Origin: Acetobacteraceae bacterium
GTDB lineage: Bacteria > Pseudomonadota > Alphaproteobacteria > Acetobacterales > Acetobacteraceae
DNA: 5,968 bases
Reading direction: 5' to 3'
Assembly: GCA_947478535.1 (NCBI GenBank)
Contig: CANJXD010000373.1
Coordinates: forward strand, 1-5,968
Shown here piece by piece: positions 1 to 5,269 of this stretch; position 1 is the stretch's first letter, and each line of letters begins with the position of its first letter. A model generated the notes under the pieces. It worked only from the letters and a program-made list of their open reading frames with translations. It was not told the DNA's origin and ran no database searches. The translations under genes and the position numbers were made by a program.

Positions 1-5
1 AGGCT

Positions 6-2312
6 TCAGCCTTTGCTGCCGGCACCGCGAAGCGCATCCCAGACGCGCTGCGGCGTCAGCGGCAATTCGATGTGCCGCACGCCATCCGCCGCCAGCGCAT
101 CCATCACCGCATTGGCGATGGCGGCTGGCGCGCCATTGGTCGGCAATTCGCCGACGCCCTTGATGCCGAGGATGTTGTTCGGCGAGGGCACGGGCACGGA
201 GGCATGGGCAAAGCAAGGCAGGTCATCGGCGCGCGGCATGGCGTAGTCCATCAGCGTCGCCGTCTGCAGCTGGCCGTCCGCGTCATAGCGCGCCTGTTCC
301 ATCAGCGCCTGGCCGATGCCCGCGGCGTAGCCACCATGCAACTGCCCCGCGAGCAGCAAGGGGTTCACGACGATGCCGACATCGATGGCGGCATCGAAGC
401 GGTCCAGCACAACCACGCCCGTCTCCGGGTCCACCTCCACCTCGCAGCGAGCGATGCCGGTGGGCCAGCTTTCCACGGTATCCGCGAAATCCGCCTGGCC
501 TTGCAGCGCGCCATGCCGGGCAGCGAGTTCGAACAGCCCGATGCGGCGATCCGTGCCGGCGATGACGAAGCCGCCGGCCTCATAGACGATATCGGCGGGC
601 GCGGCTTCCAGCAGCGCCGCCGCAGCCTCCTTCGCCTGGTCCACCAGCACATCCGCCGCCCGCGTCATCGTGGCGCCGGAGATGATGGTGGAGGATGACC
701 CGCCGGTGCCGCCGCCACGGCCGATGCGGTCGCTATCCCCCTGCACGATCCGCACCTGCGCGGGATCGATGCCGAGCCGTGCCGCGAGCACCTGCGCATA
801 GGCCGTGGCGTGGCCCTGCCCCTGGCTCTGCGTGCCGGTGCGCGCTTCCACCGTGCCATCCGGCAGCACCGCGACCTGCGAGGTCTCATCCCCCCAGCCG
901 CCGGAGCCGTGCAGGTGGCAGGAAAAGCCGCGCCCGCGCCGCATCCCGCGCGCTTCCGACGCGGCGCGGCGAGTGGCGAAGCCCGCCTCATCGCCCAGCG
1001 CCAGCACGCGATCCATCAGCGCGGCATAATCGCCACTGTCGTAGCGGTAGCCGAGCGCGGTGCGATAGGGGAAGGCATCGCGCGGCACGAGGTTCAGCCG
1101 TCGCAGCGCGACGGGGTCCCGCCCCGTGACGCGCGCGGCTTCATCCACCAGGCGTTCCACCAGCACCAGCGCTTCCGGCTTGCCGGCGCCGCGCACGGCA
1201 TCGACCGGCGCGGTGTTGCTGAAGGCGCAACGCATGGCGATGTGCGCGGCCGGAATATCGTAGAGGCCGCACAGCACCTTCGCCATGCCGCCCGTGGGGA
1301 TGGAGGGATTCACGGTGGAGACATAGGCGCCGAAATTCGCCACCGCCTTGACCTCGATCGCCAGGAAGCGGCCCTGCGCATCCAGCGCCAGCGCCGCTTC
1401 GGCGACGAGGTCCCGCGCATGGGTATCGGCCAGGTGATGTTCCGTGCGGTCCTGCACCCAGCGCACATTGCGCTGCAGCGTCATCGCCGCGAAGCAGACC
1501 AGCGCCTGTTCGGGATAGGGCGGCAGCTTCGGCCCGAAGCCACCGCCGACATCCTGCGTCACCACCCGCAACTGCGCGCGCGGGATGTGCAGGATGTGGT
1601 CGGCCAGGATGCGGTGCAGCAGATGCACGCCCTGGCTCGGCGTCGTCAGCGTGACGCGCCCTGCCGCCGCGTCCCACTCCGCCAGCGCCGCGCGTGGTTC
1701 CAGGTAGCCCGCGAGGATGCGGGGCGACCGATAGGCCACGCGCACCACCTGCGCGGCGCGCGCGAAGGCAGCCTGCGTCGCCGCCGCATCGCCCTTCGTC
1801 CAGTCGCACACCAGATTGCCTGGCGCTTCCGCATGCACCAGCGGCGCGCCGTCCCGCAGCGCGTCATCGCCTTCCACCACGGCGGGCAGGGCTTCGAAAT
1901 CGACGGTGATGGCCTCCGCCGCGTCGCGCGCCTCATGCGCCGTGGCGGCGATGACCATGGCGACGATCTCGCCGACATGACGGACGCGATCGGGGGCGAT
2001 GGGCAGGCGGGGCGGCTCGACGTGGCGACGGCCTTCGGCGTCGCGGATTTCCGTCACCGCGGGGTTGTGGCCGAGCCCTGCCGCCACCGTCTCCGCCGCC
2101 GTGATCACGGCGACAACGCCGGGCATCGCGCGCGCCGCATCGGCATCCACGCCAAGCACCCGCGCATGCGCGTAGGGGGAGCGCAGGAAAACCGCCTGCA
2201 AGGCGCCTTCCGCCGGCAGGCTCGCGGTATAGCGCCCGCCGCCGGTGAGCAGCCGGGGGTCCTCCAGCCGTCGCATGGGCTGGCCGAGACCGGGAAGGAC
2301 ATCGAAGGCCAT
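6..2312 (-). CDS. Xanthine dehydrogenase family, molybdopterin-binding (large) subunit; CoxL form II / aldehyde oxidase-like
   Basis: Encodes 768 residues, the usual size for a stand-alone molybdenum hydroxylase large subunit. These cytoplasmic enzymes hydroxylate aldehydes, purines or N-heterocycles with water as the oxygen donor and pass electrons to separate FeS and FAD subunits. Visible in order: the N-terminal RRLEDPRLLTGGGRY entry to the hammerhead domain (about residues 14-28), VGGGFGPK (255-262), a cofactor-loop motif VRGAGKPEA (373-381), a Moco-contacting GTQSQGQGH stretch (493-501), a glycine/serine-rich GGGTGGSSS segment (533-541), and the C-terminal GIKGVGELP (716-724), whose Glu722 matches the family's catalytic glutamate. 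The loop is of the RGAGR type, not the CSFR type of true CO dehydrogenase, so CO oxidation is unlikely. I chose the ATG at 2312 because AGGAG lies 5 nt upstream; an in-frame ATG at 2363 would add 17 residues that do not look like the family. Partner subunits are not in the window and could lie to the left. Substrate unknown. Confidence 0.93.
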   Translation of the reverse strand: MAFDVLPGLGQPMRRLEDPRLLTGGGRYTASLPAEGALQAVFLRSPYAHARVLGVDADAARAMPGVVAVITAAETVAAGLGHNPAVTEIRDAEGRRHVEPPRLPIAPDRVRHVGEIVAMVIAATAHEARDAAEAITVDFEALPAVVEGDDALRDGAPLVHAEAPGNLVCDWTKGDAAATQAAFARAAQVVRVAYRSPRILAGYLEPRAALAEWDAAAGRVTLTTPSQGVHLLHRILADHILHIPRAQLRVVTQDVGGGFGPKLPPYPEQALVCFAAMTLQRNVRWVQDRTEHHLADTHARDLVAEAALALDAQGRFLAIEVKAVANFGAYVSTVNPSIPTGGMAKVLCGLYDIPAAHIAMRCAFSNTAPVDAVRGAGKPEALVLVERLVDEAARVTGRDPVALRRLNLVPRDAFPYRTALGYRYDSGDYAALMDRVLALGDEAGFATRRAASEARGMRRGRGFSCHLHGSGGWGDETSQVAVLPDGTVEARTGTQSQGQGHATAYAQVLAARLGIDPAQVRIVQGDSDRIGRGGGTGGSSSTIISGATMTRAADVLVDQAKEAAAALLEAAPADIVYEAGGFVIAGTDRRIGLFELAARHGALQGQADFADTVESWPTGIARCEVEVDPETGVVVLDRFDAAIDVGIVVNPLLLAGQLHGGYAAGIGQALMEQARYDADGQLQTATLMDYAMPRADDLPCFAHASVPVPSPNNILGIKGVGELPTNGAPAAIANAVMDALAADGVRHIELPLTPQRVWDALRGAGSKG

Positions 2313-2446
2313 GGTCACTCCTGCGCTTGCGGCGACCATCACCGCCGCGCCCGGCGATTGCAATGGGGGGTGCGGCGGTCGCGCTTCAGTGCCAAGCTTG
2401 CCGTCAAGGGCCGCGCGTGACGGCCGCGGATGAGGGAACGCAGGAT
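2313..2446. promoter_or_regulatory. Divergent intergenic region between the Moco-subunit gene and the first Bug gene
   Basis: This 134-bp stretch separates the start codons of two divergent genes, so it should hold both promoters and any shared operator. The most distinct element is the perfect 8-bp palindrome ATTGCAAT at 2357-2364, which is AT-rich in very GC-rich surroundings. Read leftward, TTGCAA (2358-2363) followed after 17 bp by GATGGT (2335-2340) is a weak sigma-70-like pair, matching 4/6 and 3/6 consensus bases. It would place a transcript start about 16 nt before the leftward ATG. I see no convincing rightward promoter. A short inverted repeat, GGCCG (2409-2413) with CGGCC (2421-2425), is also present but is easily expected by chance at this GC content. 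That this is a regulatory region follows from gene layout; the individual elements are speculative. Confidence 0.45.
2318..2322 (-). promoter_or_regulatory. Ribosome binding site of the molybdopterin-subunit gene
   Basis: Read on the minus strand this is AGGAG, ending 5 nt before the ATG at 2312. It decides the start in favour of MAFDVLPG over the longer in-frame ATG at 2363, which lacks an equally good site. Confidence 0.7.
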
Positions 2447-3436
2447 ATGGGCGCGACGCGCAGGGGCATTCTCATGGCCGCGGGCGGCCTGGGGATAAAG
2501 GCCGCGGGCGGTCTGGCGGCAGGCGGGGCCATGGCCCAGCCGGCCTGGCCGAACCGGCCGATCCGCCTCATCAACCCGGCCCCCGCCGGCGGGCCCGGTG
2601 ACATCGTGGCGCGCCCGATCGCGGCGCGGCTGAGCGAGGCCCTCGGGCAGCCTATGCTGGTGGAGGCGCGGCCTGGCGCCAATGGCACCATCGGCGCCAA
2701 TCTGGTGGCCCGCGCCGCGCCGGATGGCTACACCATCTTCCTCTCAGGCATCGGCCCGATCGGCATCGGCCCGAACTTCCAGCCCGTGCCCTATGACCCC
2801 GTGAGGGGCTTCGCGCCGATCACGCAGCTGGTCTCCACGCCGCTGCTGCTGGTGGTGCGGCCGGATGTGGCGGCGACGACAGTGCCGGAGCTTCTGGCGC
2901 TGGCGCGGGCACGGCCGGGGCAGGTGACCTACGGGTCCGTGGGCCCGGCCAGCATCACCCACCTGGCGGTGGAGATGATGGCGCGGCAGGGCGGTGTCAG
3001 CATGCTGCACGTGCCCTATTCCGGTGCCGCGCCGGTGGTGACGGACATGCTGGGCGGGCGCATCGACATCGCCTTCATCAACCCCGCCGCCGCGCTGCCG
3101 CAGATGGAGGCCGGGCGCCTGCGCGCCATCGCCGTCTCCACCTTAAGGCGCTGGGGCAGGCATCCTGCGATCCCCACGGTGGCGGAGACGCTGCCGGGCT
3201 TCGACGTCAATTCCTGGTATGGGCTGATGGCGCCGGCCGGCACACCGGCCGAAATCGTCGAACGGCTGCACCGCGAGTCGACCGCGGCGCTGCGGGTGCC
3301 GGAGATCGCCGCACAGATGATGGCCGCCGGCTTCGACATCGAAGGCACCACGCCCGACCAGTATGCCGCCAAGATCCGCGAGGAACTGGACCGCTGGGGC
3401 GCCCTGGCACGCGCCACCGGCATCCGTGCGGAGTAA
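2447..3436 (+). CDS. Bug/TctC-family tripartite tricarboxylate transporter substrate-binding protein (first copy)
   Basis: Encodes 329 residues, typical of Bug (TctC) periplasmic receptors, which bind carboxylates or other small metabolites for TctA/TctB permeases or act in sensing. The N-terminus has a Tat-like signal, TRRGILM at residues 4-10, a glycine/alanine-rich core, and a likely cleavage after GAMA (about residue 30). Family hallmarks follow: WPNRPIRLINPAPAGGPGD (34-52), the VEARPGANG turn (72-80), PDGYTIFLS (92-100), YGSVGPAS (162-169), LHVPYSGAAP (187-196), the GGRIDIAF segment (203-210) and WYGLMAPAGTP (257-267). The start is the ATG preceded by GAGGG at 2432-2436 with a 10-nt gap; AGGA also sits almost against it. 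An in-frame GTG at 2417 would add 10 residues in front of the signal and is less attractive. No TctA/TctB genes lie in the window, as is common for the many orphan Bug proteins. The ligand is unknown. Confidence 0.92.
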   Translation: MGATRRGILMAAGGLGIKAAGGLAAGGAMAQPAWPNRPIRLINPAPAGGPGDIVARPIAARLSEALGQPMLVEARPGANGTIGANLVARAAPDGYTIFLSGIGPIGIGPNFQPVPYDPVRGFAPITQLVSTPLLLVVRPDVAATTVPELLALARARPGQVTYGSVGPASITHLAVEMMARQGGVSMLHVPYSGAAPVVTDMLGGRIDIAFINPAAALPQMEAGRLRAIAVSTLRRWGRHPAIPTVAETLPGFDVNSWYGLMAPAGTPAEIVERLHRESTAALRVPEIAAQMMAAGFDIEGTTPDQYAAKIREELDRWGALARATGIRAE

Positions 3437-3437
3437 G

Positions 3438-3457
3438 CTGCGCGATTGACAGCGCAG
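3438..3457 (+). other. Intergenic hairpin just after the first Bug gene
   Basis: CTGCGC (3438-3443) and GCGCAG (3452-3457) are perfect inverted 6-bp arms around an 8-nt loop, starting one base after the TAA stop. No T-run follows, so it is not a canonical intrinsic terminator. It could act as an RNA-stabilising 3' stem or partial attenuator that lowers expression of the downstream genes, or be chance. The loop contains the hexamer TTGACA. Confidence 0.35.
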
Positions 3458-3488
3458 GAAGGCGGGCTGAGTGTTGAAACGGTAAAAT
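3446..3488 (+). promoter_or_regulatory. Possible internal promoter elements upstream of the second Bug gene
   Basis: TTGACA at 3446-3451 equals the sigma-70 -35 consensus, and TAAAAT at 3483-3488 differs from the -10 consensus by one base. They are 31 bp apart, too far to be a single promoter. At the normal 16-18 bp spacing from TTGACA, only poor -10 matches around 3468-3475 are found, and the region 17 bp before TAAAAT is also poor. The stretch 3472-3491 is clearly less GC-rich than its surroundings. A weak internal promoter is possible; the 94-bp gap between the Bug genes would have room for one. Confidence 0.2.
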
Positions 3489-3520
3489 CAAGTGCCGGCC
3501 GCGATGACGGTCATGGTGAG

Positions 3521-3525
3521 GGAGG
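3521..3525 (+). promoter_or_regulatory. Ribosome binding site of the second Bug gene
   Basis: GGAGG lies within a purine-rich run, 5 nt before the ATG at 3531 and 8 nt before a second ATG at 3534. It supports a start at this ATG pair over the in-frame GTG at 3492 and the ATGs at 3504 and 3513. Confidence 0.65.
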
Positions 3526-3530
3526 GGGCG

Positions 3531-4499
3531 ATGATGCGACGACGCGTCGTGCTCGGGGCGGCCACGCTGGGCGCCACCATGGCGGCCCGGCCGCGGGATG
3601 CCGGCGCCTTTCCCGAAAGCCGCCCGATCACCATCATCGTCGGCGTGCCGCCGGGCGGCGCCATCGACATCATCGCGCGGCTGCTGGGCGGCCGGCTCGC
3701 CACCCAACTCGGCCAGAGCGTGGTGGTGATGAACCGGCCCGGCGGCGCCTATATCCCCTCGGTCAACGCCATCCGCGCCGCGCAGCGGGATGGCCACACG
3801 CTGCTCTTCGCCAATGGCGGCTATGCCGTGATCTCCGCGCTGCCGACCGCGGGCTTCGACATCGCCACCGATTTCTCGCCGATCAGCGGCGTCGCCACCG
3901 GGCCGATGCTGCTGGTGGCGCGCCCGGGCCTCGCGGATGACCTGCCGGCGCTGCTGGCGCGGGCGCGCGCCAATCCCGGCAAGCTCACCTGCGGCAATGG
4001 CGGCACCGGCACGCTGTTCCACCTGGCGGCGGAGCTGTTCCAGCGGCAGGCCGGGATCGAGCTGCTGCACGTGCCCTATTCCGGCAGCGGCCCCGCCTAT
4101 CAGGACCTGCTGGCCGGGCGGCTCGACATCGCCTTCGATGTCACGGCGGGCGTGCTCGGCATGATCAATGCCGGGCAGCTCAAGGCGGTCGCGGTGGCAA
4201 CGCCGCGGCGGCTCGACGTGCTGCCGGCGGTGCCGACCTTCACCGAGCACGCCATGGCCGGCTTCGATCCCAGCCAATGGTTCGGCCTGCTGGCGCCGGC
4301 CGGCACCGCGCCCGACATCGTCAACCGCCTGGCCGCCGAGGTGGCGACCGCGGTGGCGCAGCCGGAGGTGCTGGCGCGCCTCGCGACACTCGGCACCATG
4401 CCGGCCGTGGCGGGGCCGGAGGCCTTCGCGGACATGCTGCGGCGGGATGTCGCGCGCTGGCGCGGCGTGATTCGCGACGCGCGGCTTGAGATCGGCTGA
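3531..4499 (+). CDS. Bug/TctC-family tripartite tricarboxylate transporter substrate-binding protein (second copy)
   Basis: Encodes 322 residues, of the same family as the preceding gene but clearly diverged. The N-terminus MMRRRVVLGAATLGATMAA is a short arginine-rich, Tat- or Sec-like signal, with a possible cleavage after DAGA (about residue 26). Family motifs: RPITIIVGVPPGGAID (31-46), the VMNRPGGAY turn (66-74, standing in for the usual ENRPGA-type loop), GNGGTGTLFH (155-164), LLHVPYSGSGPAY (178-190), GRLDIAFD (196-203), LKAVAVATPRR (217-227), PAVPTFTE (232-239) and WFGLLAPAGTAPDIV (250-264). It starts at an ATG pair (3531 or 3534) behind a strong GGAGG. Its stop is only 8 nt before the next gene, so the two are very probably co-transcribed. 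Both Bug genes share the HVPYSG core but differ in several loops, suggesting related but different ligands. No permease partner is visible. Confidence 0.92.
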   Translation: MMRRRVVLGAATLGATMAARPRDAGAFPESRPITIIVGVPPGGAIDIIARLLGGRLATQLGQSVVVMNRPGGAYIPSVNAIRAAQRDGHTLLFANGGYAVISALPTAGFDIATDFSPISGVATGPMLLVARPGLADDLPALLARARANPGKLTCGNGGTGTLFHLAAELFQRQAGIELLHVPYSGSGPAYQDLLAGRLDIAFDVTAGVLGMINAGQLKAVAVATPRRLDVLPAVPTFTEHAMAGFDPSQWFGLLAPAGTAPDIVNRLAAEVATAVAQPEVLARLATLGTMPAVAGPEAFADMLRRDVARWRGVIRDARLEIG

Positions 4500-4507
4500 C
4501 CCGCGCC

Positions 4508-5218
4508 ATGACCGCCACGCTCCGCCTCGGCTTCATTGTCCCTTCCCCCAACCGCATGGTGGAGCAGGAGATGGTGCCGCGCCTGCCCGCCGGCAGTTGC
4601 GCGCATGTCGCGCGGCTGCGGATGACCGGGCCGAACTGGGTGCCGCTCGACCGCCTGTTGCCCCGCGCGGCGGAGGCCGCGGCCTCGCTCCGCGACGCCG
4701 GCTGCGACGCGGTCGTGTTCAACTGCACGGCCTCGGCGATGGAACAGGGCTCGGCGGGCAATGCCGCCCTGCTCGGCGCGCTGCGCGCCGCGGTGGGGGA
4801 AGCGGCGGCGGAGACCACGGCTTCCGCCATGCTGGCCGCGCTCGGCGCACTGGGCGCGCGCCGCGTCGTGCTGGTGACGCCCTATTCCGAGGCGGTGACG
4901 GGCAAGGCGCGCGACTTCCTGGAGGAGAACGGCATCGCCGTGCTGTCCAGCGTGGCGCGCGATGTCGCGGGCAAGGGCCCGTATTGGGATATCCCCGCGA
5001 CGCAATGGCTGGCGGAGCTCTCCGCGGCGCGGGAGCCGCGGGCGGATGCCTATGTGCTGAGCTGCGCCAATATCGCCTGCCTCGACGCCATCGAGGCGGC
5101 GGAGACGGCGCTCGGCCGGCCGCTGGTCACCAGCAATCAGGCGGTGCTGTGGCGCGGCCTCCGCGCGGCGGGCTTCGCCGGCCGGCTGGACGGGCTCGGC
5201 GCGCTCGGCGCCTTGTGA
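4508..5218 (+). CDS. Asp/Glu racemase superfamily enzyme, maleate cis-trans isomerase / arylmalonate decarboxylase-like
   Basis: Encodes 236 residues, close to the roughly 240-250 usual for this cytoplasmic superfamily, which includes maleate isomerase, arylmalonate decarboxylase and Asp/Glu or hydantoin racemases. The N-terminal LGFIVPSPNRMVEQEM (7-22) corresponds to the VPSSNTTMETE substrate-binding motif of maleate isomerases, with Asn15 kept. VVFNCTASAMEQG (69-81) supplies a first catalytic-type cysteine, Cys73, and YVLSCANIACLDAIEAAE (182-199) a second, Cys186. VLVTPYSEAV (121-130) matches a family segment with a conserved tyrosine. Having both cysteines favours isomerase or racemase chemistry over the one-cysteine decarboxylases. 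Two glycine-rich repeats (GLGALGAL) end the protein. There is no clear Shine-Dalgarno; the start lies 8 nt after the Bug stop, so translation coupling is likely. Adjacent carboxylate-binding receptors suggest a dicarboxylate or related acid as substrate, but the exact one is not readable. Confidence 0.85.
   Translation: MTATLRLGFIVPSPNRMVEQEMVPRLPAGSCAHVARLRMTGPNWVPLDRLLPRAAEAAASLRDAGCDAVVFNCTASAMEQGSAGNAALLGALRAAVGEAAAETTASAMLAALGALGARRVVLVTPYSEAVTGKARDFLEENGIAVLSSVARDVAGKGPYWDIPATQWLAELSAAREPRADAYVLSCANIACLDAIEAAETALGRPLVTSNQAVLWRGLRAAGFAGRLDGLGALGAL
5194..5211 (+). repeat. Tandem 9-bp duplication at the 3' end of the isomerase-like gene
   Basis: GCTCGGCGC occurs twice in direct tandem (5194-5202 and 5203-5211), giving the GLGALGAL tail. 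Together with the adjoining 14-bp units it makes the end of this gene the most repetitive part of the window and suggests replication slippage there. Confidence 0.6.
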
Positions 5219-5251
5219 TCGAAGCGGTGTGATGGGCGCGGTGTGATCCCC
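5210..5251 (+). repeat. Three 14-bp direct-repeat units centred on TGTGAT
   Basis: TGTGAT occurs at 5214-5219, 5228-5233 and 5242-5247, exactly 14 bp apart. The second and third units share the full 10-mer GCGGTGTGAT (5224-5233 and 5238-5247); the first is degenerate (GCCTTGTGAT) and overlaps the TGA stop of the upstream gene. Because 14 is not a multiple of 3, the three TGAs (5216, 5230, 5244) fall in three different reading frames, so no read-through can enter the next gene from any frame. The array looks like local tandem duplication of the gene end; a role in protein binding cannot be excluded. TGTGA resembles a CRP half-site, but no matching TCACA half is present. Confidence 0.6.
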
Positions 5252-5257
5252 TGAGGC

Positions 5258-5262
5258 GAGGA
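5258..5262 (+). promoter_or_regulatory. Ribosome binding site of the NMT1-like gene
   Basis: GAGGA ends 7 nt before the ATG at 5270. The nearest in-frame codon upstream of the start region is a TGA at 5252-5254, so this site and this ATG are the only reasonable start. Confidence 0.7.
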
Positions 5263-5269
5263 CTATCGG

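Noticed and set aside
6..2312. True CO dehydrogenase (CoxL form I)
   Set aside because: The active-site loop is RGAGK, not the AYxCSFR signature needed for the Cu-containing CO dehydrogenase site.
810..2420. A 536-codon open frame on the plus strand
   Set aside because: It is antisense to the molybdopterin-subunit gene, whose family motifs are unmistakable; the product is low-complexity His/Arg/Gly-rich sequence.
3003..3024. Recent gene conversion or recombination between the two Bug genes
   Set aside because: The 22-nt identity with 4063-4084 covers a conserved family motif and is explained by shared residues and strong codon bias; flanking DNA is diverged.
3446..3488. TTGACA plus TAAAAT as one strong sigma-70 promoter
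   Set aside because: The spacing is 31 bp, far from the 16-18 bp needed; kept only as a low-confidence pair of separate elements.
3504..3514. Near-palindrome ATGACGGTCAT as an operator before the second Bug gene
   Set aside because: Arms of 5 bp in one place are too short to support a site without conservation data.
3207..4277. A 356-codon minus-strand frame across both Bug genes
   Set aside because: It has the same shadow composition, crosses two real genes and has no recognisable domain.
4486..5232. A 248-codon plus-strand frame overlapping the isomerase-like gene
   Set aside because: Its product is Arg/Gly-rich without motifs, while the overlapping frame from 4508 has clear racemase-family motifs and both cysteines.
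5214..5247. CRP/FNR-type binding sites
   Set aside because: Only TGTGA half-sites in direct orientation are present; no TCACA partner at the right distance.
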